Part shown: positions 34,254 to 45,352 of the stretch, in pieces
Layout: the number at the start of each line of letters is the position of its first letter
Position numbering within the stretch: position 1 is the stretch's first letter
Source: Holacanthus passer
Lineage: Eukaryota > Chordata > Actinopteri > Pomacanthidae
Assembly (NCBI GenBank): GCA_025331565.1
Contig: JAFREQ010000027.1
Location: forward strand, 1,426,001-1,490,000
Reading direction: 5' to 3'
Length of the DNA stretch: 64,000 bases
Position numbers and translations under genes: made by a program
The notes under the pieces: model-generated
Told to the model about the DNA's origin: nothing
Seen by the model: only the letters and a program-made list of their open reading frames with translations
Database searches by the model: none

Positions 34254-34335
34254 GGTAGCGTGGCCGAGCGGTCTAAGGCGCTGGATTAAGGCTCCAGTCT
34301 CTTCGGGGGCGTGGGTTCGAATCCCACCGCTGCCA
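34254..34335 (+). tRNA. tRNA-Leu (anticodon AAG), copy 1 of array
   Basis: 82 bp with intact A box, anticodon loop TTAAGGC, long variable arm and B box GGTTCGAATCC. TTTT follows within five bases. Identical to copies at 34913, 35511 and 13822 (minus). Confidence 0.98.
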
Positions 34336-34912
34336 GAGTTTTGTCATGATGAAATTTCAAATAGCACCAACAGGTACCTGAGATCCTAATATAAAATGTT
34401 AGTGGTAGTAGAAATGTTCCATTTAACTAGACAGCAAGACTGTGATGTTGTCAGGCAATATCTTGTGTGGTCACTACAGAGCTGATCAATTATGAGATAC
34501 TAAATCAAAGAAATACTAAATGTTTTTTGGTTTTTTTGTTGTTTTTTTTACCAGTGGATCAAATTAGCATGTGTAATGTGAAATATGTCTATAGGGACAA
34601 ACCCAAAGAGAAGAATCAACCCTCTCTGCAGTTCATCTCAGTTCTATAGAGCGTTTTAGTGTCTTTCAGCTCACTGTTTTGGTTTTACAGCCTGACCCAT
34701 TTTGATGTTTTGGTCCAGTCTCACTGGTCCATCAACCCCATTCCCAGGACACAGCAGAGTGTAGGAAAACACAAATCAAACAGAAAATAAAATCCCTACA
34801 TGACCTCATATTTTTTCATTTTTTGTAATGTCTCTTACTTTAATACTCTTCTTAAAATTAATTAATACACCATATATAACGACTGGAATAAACACTTTCT
34901 TAGATTTGCGCA

Positions 34913-34994
34913 GGTAGCGTGGCCGAGCGGTCTAAGGCGCTGGATTAAGGCTCCAGTCTCTTCGGGGGCGTGGGTTCGAATCCCACCGCTGCCA
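34913..34994 (+). tRNA. tRNA-Leu (anticodon AAG), copy 2 of array
   Basis: 82 bp, identical to copy 1, TTTT terminator within five bases. Its 5' flank (AAAATCCCTACATGA at about 34790) resembles the copy 1 flank (about 34130). Its 3' flank resembles that of the inverted copy at 13.8 kb. Confidence 0.98.
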
Positions 34995-35510
34995 AGGTTT
35001 TGGATAGCTCTGCAATAATTCCAACAAGTAAAGGACAGGGACTTGAAATCATATAATAGTAAGGGCAGAAACATGGTCACTGCAAGTACACGGCTTCTGT
35101 TCTTCCAGTGAAACACAAACTTCACTGAAGACAGTTCATTCGGTTGTATTCAGCAAAAAGCTTATTTGTATAGTTAACATGACAGCTGTAGAAAATGTGA
35201 TCTTTTTGTCAGTTAATGTCTTGTGTGGTCAGTGCAGACAATTACAATTTAGATACTGTATGATATTAAGTCTAAAAAAATCATGACAAATCTGCACTAA
35301 TCAAAAAACTTCATTTTCACAAGATGATTTCCTGTTAGCCCTTATGTTGGTGTTAGCAAGGCAAGGGTTCAAAGTAGATGCGAAAAATCTGATTTATTTC
35401 TTGTTGTTCTTTGATTGTTTTATGACATTGTCAAGGAACCACTTCAGATAGTCTCAGGGCTGTTGTAGAAAAAGGAGACTGGAAAAAGTTGTCTCGGTGC
35501 ATGCACAAGA

Positions 35511-35592
35511 GGTAGCGTGGCCGAGCGGTCTAAGGCGCTGGATTAAGGCTCCAGTCTCTTCGGGGGCGTGGGTTCGAATCCCACCGCTGCCA
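35511..35592 (+). tRNA. tRNA-Leu (anticodon AAG), copy 3 of array
   Basis: 82 bp, identical to the other copies, followed by TTTTT. The 3' flank shares AATAATACCAACA and GAAATCATATAATAG with copy 2 and the inverted copy. Confidence 0.98.
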
Positions 35593-35660
35593 GAGTTTTT
35601 AAGAGCTGGGAAATAATACCAACACACAAAGTACAAGGTGTTGAAATCATATAATAGAGA

Positions 35661-36090
35661 GAATCCCCTCAGCTCAATGAGGGCAGAAACATGTACAAGA
35701 TGCAGAGGCACTGTGGAAGAAATGTTTGCTCGAAGCTGTGACACGTTCATCACACCTGCTTTGAATGTTGCTGCCATAGCAATGCATCAGGTCTCTCAGT
35801 CTTCCTGCTGTTGTGAAGCTGTTCATACTGTCCCATCATCACCTCTAACACAGCTTACTCATGCATGTTCACACACATGATGGCTGTGATATTTTTCACT
35901 GCAGCATGGGTCAATTATTTTTGAGAAATTTATGTCTTTGTACTTGGCTCGAACATTGGCTTCTGTTCCCACTTATGCAAGGACAGATATTTGAATATTC
36001 TCTCTCGCTCCCTCTTACATTCACAGACACCCGAGAGCGTGCAGCACAAAAGCAACAACACTACACCTTGAACCGCACTCCATTCTCTCC
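35661..36090. other. Intergenic between tRNA array and cacng3 3' end
   Basis: No supported gene; open frames here are short and of unbiased composition. Confidence 0.5.
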
Positions 36091-36096
36091 AAAAGC

Positions 36097-36102
36097 TTTA
36101 TT
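36097..36102 (-). terminator. cacng3: Candidate poly(A) signal of cacng3
   Basis: AATAAA on the minus strand, about 860 nt after the cacng3 stop codon. It is the first canonical hexamer I noticed downstream. Confidence 0.5.
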
Positions 36103-36961
36103 TGATGTAAACAGAGACTCGGTGACATAACCATAAGGGCACAACCTTTTGTTACACTTATGCTCACACGCTTACGCAATACGCACCCCGACACACAAAC
36201 AGACACAGCGAGAGACAGTTCGAGTTCTAATGCATTAAATGGGGTTTCGATTTTTTGAGCTGAGGTCCACAAAAAGCAGGACAGGAACAGGACATAGCTA
36301 GTTATGTCACTCCCAGATGTGTGTGTGTGTCTTGTATTTCATCGTGATAGCTCCTCCTGTCTGTCTCTGCATGACTGTCTGTCTCATACACACATTCCTA
36401 TTGCTTTACACACTCATTTGCACGCACACATACACACACACTACAGATATACTCTAGATATAGCGACTGTAATAGCATAGCAGAATGACATACAAAGAGC
36501 ACAAAAATATCACAGCTAAAATTGTGTTCTTGTTTACTTCATTTCTTTTTGTTTGAGCTTGTCGACAGCAAGTCAAAGATACAGAAGCTTCACTCTAGAA
36601 AAATAACACAGAAAAATAATCTACAACTTCTTTGATAATTCATTCATCATTTTTTTTTGCCATTCTTCATTCCAGCTTCCAAAACACAAGGTTCACTTAT
36701 ATCATTGCAAATTGAATATCTCTGAGTGTTGGACTGTTTGTCAGACAAAAGAAGTAATTTGGTTGCATTCTGGGAAACTGATTGTGACCTTTTCACTATT
36801 TTCTGACATTTCATTGCCAGATGAGTCTCTGCAGTCCGATTCCATCCTCCAAAGTCTTTTCTCTTTCTTTACCCAGAAAATGAGAGATTTTCTTAGTAAT
36901 GACACAGAAGTTCATCTTGTGTTGTGTAACTGTACATCTCCCTCCTCCTGTTCCCCTGCTC

Positions 36962-37527
36962 TCACACAGGCGTGGTCCGTCTGTTGGCAGCACAGTTTCC
37001 GGGCAGCATGTCTGTGTTGTTGTGAGCAGCAGCGGTCGTTAAATCATCCACAGCCATGTCGATCTTCCCGTCTTTGAGAGGCGAGGCTAAGGTGTAGAGC
37101 ATGAACTCTGACCCCACTGTCACCGGTGTCGGCAAACCTGCCATCACTTTGGATTCGGCCGAGATGGATGGCTCTCGGTCTCGCACCAAGGACGCTCGAA
37201 AGGAGTGTGAGGTGGAGTCCCCCGCGCTGTGGTTGCTCCTGTAGCTGTATCTGCGGCTCCGGTTCTGGTAGTAACGGTTGCGGTAGTAAGACGAGCTGCG
37301 GGAGATGGGCGGCTTTATGAGGGAGGGCCGGCCTTTAGTGCGCAGCTGTCTGTGTTTTTCTATGAACACGTGCACAGCCAGGACGCCCACCATCTCCGCC
37401 AGCACGAAGGAAAGAGCTCCAAAATAGAAAGACCAGCCGTAGGAGTAGCTCTTCTTGTTGTCGCTCTGGCTGGGGTCACCTGAGTTGGCTGATATGTACA
37501 CGATGATGCCAATAATGTTACTGAGAC
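36962..37527 (-). CDS. cacng3: cacng3 exon 4 (TM3-TM4 and cytoplasmic tail)
   Basis: 566 bp, CAG acceptor, stop TGA at 36962-36964. Encodes LSNIIGIIVYISANSGDPSQ then YSYGWSFYFGALSFVLAEMV and GVLAVHVFIEKHRQLR, then a Tyr/Arg/Ser-rich tail (YYRNRYYQNRSRRYSYRSNH) ending NRRTTPV. Confidence 0.95.
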
Positions 37528-40500
37528 CTGGAGGAGTTTAGAGGGATGGAGAGGGTCAGATGGGTGATAAACACTGTAGTTTGGTTGCATGCACATTTGA
37601 TCTGTGTGTGTTTCTGACCTGCAGAGACAAAGAGTATACCCGCACTGAGGATGACATTGTAGCGTGACTTGTAGAACTCGCTGGCGGCTACACACACACC
37701 TCCGAGGAACAATAACCCCACACTGAGGATGGGGAAGAGGCTGGAGGCTCGCACTGCTCCTGAGGAGGGGAACATATAACATTTGAATACCTGAGACTTA
37801 TAGTTGCTAGATCTCACAGTTATGTGCACATTTGCTACCCACGTAGTAAATACTCTGCAGCGTCCTGCTCATAGTCTGCATCTTCAGCAAAGTGATCGAT
37901 GTCTTTGCAAACGCCTCGAAACGTCCCTGCAGGAAAAAGGAAAGAACAAGAAATACATCAGAGAACATTCATTTGATAACCACTTTGGCTGTGTATCATT
38001 TTATAACATGACACACAAACGTAATGATTTATAGAAGTCACAGTGTCTTTGACCCAGTACACTTTTCATACTCTCTCTCACAGTGACTTGCATAATGCTA
38101 AATGTGTTGCTTACCATCTAATGGACTGTATCGTATTGATCTTTGTGCCTGCTTTTATGCAATTCAGCTCCAAGCTTCATTGATATTATTTTGGAATGTT
38201 TGATGTGGTTATTAGGTCTATCAAGGTGTCAGATGGATATCAGACTAAAGCCCAGAGAGGAGTCAAGAGGGAAACAATATTTGTCTGAACTCTGATGTCT
38301 TCTACTGAGTCCAACCTTTTTGGCTTAAAATGAAACAACACCTTCTTGTGACACGTCATCACAGGAATATCGTGGACATGGGTTTTGAGCAGTTCGAGCA
38401 AAGACTTATCTTCCATCTCAGATAGTTTTTTGGAGGATTTCTAAAAGCCTGAAGTAGTCAGAGTGTCCAGTATTTCACAAAAAAAATGTAAACATTTAAA
38501 TAAAGTTTGAGATCGATATTGACCTATAGGTTGATCACTAATTCAGCCCAGCAGAGGCTAATTTAGATGATTATTTCATCTATATTGTATTATTGGGAAA
38601 TAAACCCAATAACAATCCAACATGTGCAAAATACAAAGGACAAAATACAAATAATATTTCACACTTCTGTTTTAAAGAGCAAACTCAAGGGACCTCACAT
38701 TAGTGTTGATAATGCACTTATTTATTCATTGGCCTTACATTCATAGGTAATTATTATTAACCACCATTCAGGGCCAGGTAGCAAAGACTCTGCAGGCTGA
38801 TTAGCAGGTTTCAAACGGTAAACCTCAATTTGACTTAAATGAATTTGAGTTTCCAAGATTCTGCTCGAGCAACCTGAGATGCATTCACATTATGCTAATG
38901 TTGCAAATGCATTTTTTTCTTTACAACATCTTTATCTCTCCACAACAGTGATAACAGCCTTCACAGAAAAAAAGAGGAGCCATCAAATGCAGAAAAGTGA
39001 GAATATTCAATTTTGCTGATGTCAAGCTTGAAATGCTTTGCAGTTCACAGTGGCTGCCATTCCAAGCATTGTCTGTCCTCTTCATGCAATTAAATGCTTT
39101 AATTGTGCACATATTCAGCATATTAAATTTTCCCACATCTCTGCATTTGACAGCTCTGCACCTTATTTCCGTGCCGACTGTTATTACTGGGAAGCCTTTA
39201 AGCCTTTAATGCGAATCATTAAAATGTACAGAGCGATTTTCTTCCCTAAACTAACACAGGAAATGTCTCCTGGCACTATATGCTGGCAAGAATCCAAACC
39301 ATAAAACACAAATGCTCGATAATCCCGCCAATCATCCAGCCTATAGAACGAGTATCTCTATCGTAACCTGTAAAGGCTGCAACATATTTCAACATGGACT
39401 TTGATCCTGTGATTTCAAAAATCTGCTCCACACGTGCTTCCTGCTCCCAGTAACCTTTGACCTTTGATCAACATTTGCACACATGGGGATATATTGATGA
39501 ACGTGTCCCTGTGTGCTGCACTGATTGACCAGTATTGACGACTGGACTCTGGTCGCCATAGTTACCAAAACAAAACTCATTCAGTTCACTACAACTCGGC
39601 CACAGCGAACAGGTCAGAGAGAAAAGCACATCACTGAGAACGCATTCATTCAAGTTATTGTCAGGAAACAAAGAGGGAGGAGGATTTACGATGTTTTGCA
39701 CCTTTTCCCTTCCTCTAACCAGCAGTCGATGTTCTCTGAACACTTTTATTATGCAGCTTATTTGTCTCCCAGCTCAGCACCATTAGTCTTCATTAAAACT
39801 GTTTCTTTGGAGGACAATGTTGTTGTAGCTTGCTGTGAAAGTAACCGAGCCCACTGGAAGATACTGTGTCTAACCATAAATGTTAGTCTGTAGTCCAATT
39901 TCCTTTTGTCTGTCCTCATGCATTTTCATTTTCTATCTATATCCATGTCTATCATGTTTGTCGATGTCATCATTTTGCTCTGATAAAAGCAAATTCTTCT
40001 CATGAAATCTTATAGTTATGTATTGCACATAATGCACTGACAGGCTTTAGCTTCCCGTCTGTCTGTTGGCCTGCTTGTGGCTTTTTGTGACACACACACA
40101 CACGGGATTGCTGGAGCATTGATGTCCTCTGCATGCTTTGTTACCTCTCCATTAAACCATTTTGGAGCTCAGAGATAGTGGGCCAGCAGCGGAGGGAGGG
40201 GTTGAGAGGGGTGGAATTAAAGTGTGTATGCGGTAGCCGAGCGTTTTCATTTCATTCAGAAAATTAGCAAAGCAAAGCAAACAGAGGATATAGATTAAAA
40301 GAAAGAAGAAAAAGAGGTGCTATTAAAGAGCAATGAATAATTGAAGGTGTCATTTCCATCCAGCACACGTTCAGGACTTAAACTCCTTTCCTTCCCAAAG
40401 CTGAAACTTCATTATTTTTTTTGCCACCAATCTAAATCAAATTATAAATCCATCTGTTTTTTTAAATCACAACATTTGGCCCAAAATGCTGGTTAGTAAA

Positions 40501-41364
40501 AGCTAGCTATGGTCGATTTATTCCAAATATTGTGGAGCAAGCAGTCCTACAGTATCAGATCAGCTGACCCAGAAAAAAACAAGCACCTGTATAGTGTGTT
40601 TTCATTCTCTGTGTTTGAACGTCACCTGAAACTGTGTGAAAAACACACACACACACACACACACACATACACACACTCGTAAAGCACTTTGTAACTGTAC
40701 TTATGAAAAGAACTAAAGAAATACATTTGACTTGACTGGATGTCTAATGTTGTACTTTAGAATCCTTTCACACTCTTTCTGCATGAAGTACTTTTATTTT
40801 GGAAACTTTTTGGCAATACTTGTAATCAAATGCAGGACTTTTAATGAAATGGAGTATTTCTACATTGTGGTATTGCTACTTTTACTTTACTTTCTGAATA
40901 CTTCCTCCACCCCTGGGTGCCATGAATAACACTTACCAATATTATTATTATTACTTAGAACTTATAGTGTTTTTGTTGCTTATCATTAATCAGCCTAATA
41001 AAACTCATTGATCTTGCACTTTGATATCTTTGCTTCATACAATGATAATAGTGCTGTATTCTAAAGTTTGCCAGTGAGTTTGAACACATGCACACCCCCT
41101 GACTTGCAGACCCCGGTGTGATGGTGGAGGCTCAGACCGGCTGTGTGTCCTACCCTCGGTGCAGCAGGTCCTCCACAGTCCCGAGTGGGTCAGGACCTCC
41201 TCGTTCTTGCGGACCGTCTCGTTGTCGTTCTGGCTCTTGGAGCGACACATCCCCCGGGAGTAGAGCCAGTAATCCGTCCCGACGGCGATGGTCATGAGGC
41301 TGAAGGCGCAGAAAGCCCCCGCCGTGGTCAGCAGCATCATCACCCCCCGGTTACAGAGCCTCAT
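36962..41364 (-). CDS. cacng3: TARP gamma-3 (CACNG3), AMPA-receptor auxiliary subunit, complete
   Basis: A four-transmembrane claudin-fold protein that carries and modulates AMPA-type glutamate receptors at synapses. Four coding exons, 41154-41364, 37843-37926, 37619-37759 and 36962-37527, have lengths 211, 84, 141 and 566 bp; the first three equal the classic TARP exon sizes as I remember them. The product is 333 residues (human gamma-3 315). Visible features are TM1 (about 8-28), NDNET glycosylation site (N48), GLWRTCC claudin motif (62-68), three further membrane segments in exons 3-4, and the C-terminal PDZ ligand RRTTPV. Exon 2 (FRGVCKDIDHF...YEQD) fits gamma-3 better than gamma-2 (FKGLCKQIDHF...YEAD). 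The cytoplasmic tail is strongly diverged. Its neighbours prkcb and rbbp6 are also the human neighbours of CACNG3. Confidence 0.93.
37619..37759 (-). CDS. cacng3: cacng3 exon 3 (TM2-TM3)
   Basis: 141 bp, CAG acceptor and GTCAGA donor. Encodes AVRASSLFPILSVGLLFLGG then VCVAASEFYKSRYNVILSAG and ILFVSA. Confidence 0.95.
37843..37926 (-). CDS. cacng3: cacng3 exon 2
   Basis: 84 bp, CAG acceptor and GTGGGT donor. Encodes TFRGVCKDIDHFAEDADYEQ then DAAEYLL. The usual HFPEDADY is HFAEDADY here. Confidence 0.94.
37927..41153 (-). other. cacng3: cacng3 intron 1
   Basis: 3.2 kb, AT-rich, with a short (CA)n run at about 40645-40670. No nested gene or recognised repeat family seen. Confidence 0.8.
41154..41364 (-). 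CDS. cacng3: cacng3 exon 1
   Basis: ATG at 41362-41364, donor GTAGGA. Encodes MRLCNRGVMMLLTTAGAFCA then FSLMTIAVGTDYWLYSRGMC and VLTHSGLWRTCCTE. An in-frame upstream Glu-rich extension lacks an ATG and is 5' UTR. Confidence 0.95.
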
Positions 41365-41414
41365 GTCGGCCTCCTCCTCCTCCTCCTCCTCCTGCAGAGG
41401 ACTCACACCAGCTG

Positions 41415-43700
41415 CTTCACAGACTCTTTAAAACTCGGTGTCTGAGCTCTGTGTGGATCCAGGCGGCTGAAGGAAGCTCACATTTTCTGCACATCTTCTG
41501 CAGCCTGAGCTGCTCCAGATGACAAGTCTGCAGCTTTGTCTCTAAACTACATGCATGAGATCTGGTGCACCGAGTCTGGATGTTTCCATGTCCAGAGAGC
41601 AGGAGGGGATCACTTTGAAGACTTTGAAGAAACAGAGAGGAAAAACAGGTGAAAAATGGAAAAAGTCTTCAGTAAAACAAGAAGTTGTTGGGAGAAAGCA
41701 GCAGCAGCAGCAGCAGCTCATCTGGACACTTTGTTGGCTGTTGATGATCAACTGTGTGTGGCTGCAGGATGATCCCGCCTTCCTCTGTGTGTGTGTGTGT
41801 GTGTGTGTGCATGAGTGTGTGGGTTCGCTTATGTCCAAATTGGGGATATACAGTAGACTCAAGACCAGTTGCTTCGGGACAGCGGTGCAATTGGGGACAA
41901 AAAGTGGTGTCCTCAATTTGGAAAACTGTGATTTTTAGGTCAACAGTTAAGGTTATTGTTAGGTTAAGGTCAGGCAGTCCTTCAGGTTTGTCTCCAGGAA
42001 ATGAGTGCAAGTCTATGTAAATTCCCCAAAAGTGACATAAGTAAAGACTGTGTGTGTATATGAAACCTGTAACTGTGTCACTGGCAGCTCTGTCCAGCAG
42101 TTCAGCACCTTGGACAGCAGCAGCAGCAGCAGTGACCAGGAGGGAGTTTGGTTTCAGAGGTTTTATCAGGATTACACTGGTCATGATCATGTTTTACACA
42201 ACAATGTTAGAACACACAAAATCACCCAAAAACAAAATGAATTCATAATCATACACTAGCCCAATAATCACCTATAATAATATATATAATAATGTTATAC
42301 GAATAAATATTTGAAAAAAATGATGATGATGATCACTTAGCATCTTTTGAGGATAATTTTCTGTAAACGATTAAATGATTTATTTTTTTCTTTACCAGAC
42401 AGTGCAGAGGAGTTGGGAGAACTTCTTACAACCCTGACTAGTGTCTGCAGGAGTTTCAGCCCCAACAACCTCCATCAAGAAGGTGGTGCAGCTTGGACGT
42501 TACCTTATAGCTTATAGGTAAAATCCTGGGCAAACAAAATTTAAGGTAAGACTAAAAGCCAGAAAATGCAACAACACTTCTGTCATTTTAAGATTAACTT
42601 TACTCTTGTAATATTACACATAGTACAAAGTGCAGTAGTTCCCTCTGAAATGTATTTTATTTACATATTATATTTAATGTCAGTGAAAGGAAATGTTTGC
42701 ATCACACTATCAGCTGTTTCTAATATTGCTCCTCCATATATGTGAATGATAAAACATTAGAAACATTTTGAACACTAAATAAAGTACAAGGAGAAATATT
42801 CATTTCTATCTTTTGGCTGATATCAGCTTTTTATTCATTACATGTCCTTTGTATTAATATCCTCATCAGGATTCATCCACCAGCACATGAAAGAGGACCT
42901 GACCCTTCATACGAAGGAATAAAGGAAGAAATGAGAATATGAATATTTAAGGCTTTGAATATAAAGTGAATGAGCATGTGTGAAGAAGCCAAAGTCATCA
43001 AAATCAACAAAAACGTGGTTTCCCATTATCAAAAAAAAAGTAGTATAGTTTTATATTTGTGAAATATTTACATCTCTTTGTTTTTCCAACACACTAAATT
43101 TTCCACATCTATTGTCAGTTTTTGTTGGGTTACTACAAATGTTCAAAAGTAATGATAATAAAAAGTATATGTATCATCTTGTTTGATCCATTACACTGAC
43201 TATTTTGACTTTTAATGAACAAAACTGGTTTAGATTTTTATATGCAAACTGTTTATAGTTTTTTACTTTTAACTAAATATGTTACAGAGAGCATGCAGTT
43301 ACAATGAATCAATCTTTGTAGCTGTCAACATGGTCATGATTTGCTCATGTAGTTACATTTAAGATCAACTCAAATCAAATATCTGTACTTTATATACTAT
43401 ACATTCTCTACGGAAACAAATCAACCTTTCAAACGTGTTGCACAGATCTCTGTGTCATAATGGCAGGAATTTTCCTTTTGGCAACAAATACTGTCGTGAT
43501 TGATGATCTGTGATGTTCGACCCAGTAAAAGACAAGAGCCAGAGTTACTGAAATGGTATCATGATAATTCACTTTAATGTAGGTATCATACGGTTAGTGT
43601 CTCTCACGCGCAGGTAAACACGGCGCATGCAACACATGTATACTGTCCTGTTACACAATTTCTTCAGGTTGCTTTATAAAAGTTGCCCTCTTCTCTTCTC
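41415..43700. other. Intergenic, cacng3 5' flank to prkcb 3' end
   Basis: Close to the cacng3 start there are (CAG)n runs at about 41699-41716 and 42115-42130 and a GT microsatellite at about 41787-41812. From 42.2 kb on, the sequence is AT-rich with nothing recognisable. Confidence 0.5.
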
Positions 43701-43728
43701 CTTCTCCTGCATTTTGCATAGTAAACAC

Positions 43729-43734
43729 TTTATT
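43729..43734 (-). terminator. prkcb: Candidate poly(A) signal of prkcb
   Basis: AATAAA on the minus strand about 1.47 kb after the beta-I stop codon. Pyrimidine-rich flanks and the distance fit a PKC beta 3' UTR, but other hexamers could be used. Confidence 0.4.
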
Positions 43735-44626
43735 CTCTTTCTCCCTCTCCCTCTTGTCTTACTTCTCATCTCTTCTCCCAGTTCCTTCTCCTTCAAATAC
43801 CGATGTGAGTGTTAACTGGGGAGACGTTGAGAAGGAAAAAGAAAGAACTCCAGAGATCAAATGAAGATTTAAGGGAAGGAGGAGAGGGAGGAGGAGGGGA
43901 GAGGTAAACATGGGAAAATAAAGTGACAGCTGAGAGCGATAAAGTGCAGAGAGAGAGGGAGGTGAGGGATAGTGTACGAGAACATGAAAACCACTTCTAG
44001 CTCATTCCTATTTACACATACACTGAAACACAAGTCATACAGAATTATTACATCTACTTTATATGTTCATTTCACAGAATCTCATATTTTCTCGTGAAGG
44101 ACAGCAAAACAGTCTTTGCTCCGTGTTTGTGAAGCAAACTCTTTAAACCACGCATGTTTTGAGACTATTAGAGACACGGCATTCGGAGTGGAAACTAAAA
44201 TTTGACTTGAGCATGGATATTTCAGAACTTACTTGCATTGATAAATTCAACACACAGAGGTTTTTCTCCTCCGTGATGTCAAAAGTAAAACTTTTAAGGA
44301 ACTACTGTATCAACAGATATGGCATGCATAGAGGAGCTGCACCACAAAGACTGTATAGGCCTACACAGCACTAACCCACTGCATACACAGTGCCATAGAG
44401 GAAAGAGAAAGATTAAGCAAGAGGAAAAAGGCAGAGACATTTTATCACTGCCAGACAGGCATTTGGGGGATTTCTCTTTTTTTTTCTTCTTTTTTTTCTT
44501 TTTGCATCAATCTGGAAGACGAGACGTGCTTAAGACTAAGTTCAGGACTAACTTAGACATGAGGTTATAAATCAGGACTTTACTCATTCAAAACCTTCCT
44601 TCCTTTCAAACAGCAGCCTGCACAGA

Positions 44627-44628
<2 letters not shown>

Positions 44629-44687
<59 letters not shown>

Positions 44688-44690
44688 AAG
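44629..44690. repeat. (GT)n(GA)n microsatellite
   Basis: GT run of about 40 bp followed by a short GA run, in the probable prkcb 3' UTR. Confidence 0.95.
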
Positions 44691-45199
44691 CACATACATG
44701 ACATATTGATCATGGAATGTTCATGACGTAACTTTTACAGGTCGAAGAAAATCAAGTAAACAAACACACACTGTTGTTGATCGATAGAACACATACATAC
44801 AGATACACATTCACTATGACTCTTGATCGCCGGCCTTTGCGTTGACCCGCTTCACCATGAGGTCCCGTGAATACTACACACGCCTGGAGTTTACTGGAAA
44901 CTGGTCTGTGGTTACTGGTCAAAGTCAGTCCTACTGTGACCAACCAGCAGCTAAAGCCACACTGCAGTTTGTGTTTTGTTTTCTGCTGCTTGTGTGTTTG
45001 TGTGTGAACGTGGAACGAGTGTGTTGTCCAGTTTAGATGCTGGTGTGGGTCGAGTCTGAATGAGACGTTGTGGCTTTAGCTTCAGTGGTTTGAGTCTACT
45101 GGTGCGATGAGATGCTGGATGAGGCTTTGATGAGTGTGACTGGTCTGTAAGGGTCGGAGTAAAGTCTTGTCCGGGCTGCGTCTAACCAACAGGAGCTCC

Positions 45200-45352
45200 T
45201 CAGACTTGTATGATGAATTCTGGGTTGGTGTAGGAGAAGCCTTGAAACTCGTTTTGGTCCAGATTCATAATGAAGAGCTTGTCTGTGGGCGTCAGCTCCA
45301 CCACCATCTTGGTGAACTCCTTGTCGAAGTTGCCGACGTCACGGCGTGATTT
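45200..45352 (-). CDS. prkcb: prkcb beta-I type terminal exon
   Basis: 153 bp, GGCAG acceptor, stop TGA at 45200-45202. Encodes KSRRDVGNFDKEFTKMVVEL then TPTDKLFIMNLDQNEFQGFS and YTNPEFIIQV. This nearly matches the human PKC beta-I tail (NFDKEFTRQPVELTPTDKLF). It lies distal to the beta-II exon, as in mammals. Confidence 0.96.
   Translation of the reverse strand, partial: KSRRDVGNFDKEFTKMVVELTPTDKLFIMNLDQNEFQGFSYTNPEFIIQV

Larger units (their letters stand above)
34020..35660 (+). repeat. Tandem tRNA-Leu repeat units, about 600-660 bp
   Basis: tRNA starts are 659 and 598 bp apart. The tRNA genes are identical while the flanks are alignable but diverged by substitutions and indels. This fits old tandem duplication with selection or conversion holding the tRNA bodies constant. 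Confidence 0.8.

Noticed and set aside
41365..41406. N-terminal extension of CACNG3 (acidic Glu run)
   Set aside because: No upstream ATG in frame, and the family starts at MR(L/M)C(N/D)RG; the extension is 5' UTR.
41555..42259. Open frames near the CACNG3 5' end with poly-Gln or poly-Ser
   Set aside because: Driven by (CAG)n and GT repeats on both strands; no homology recognised and no splice support.
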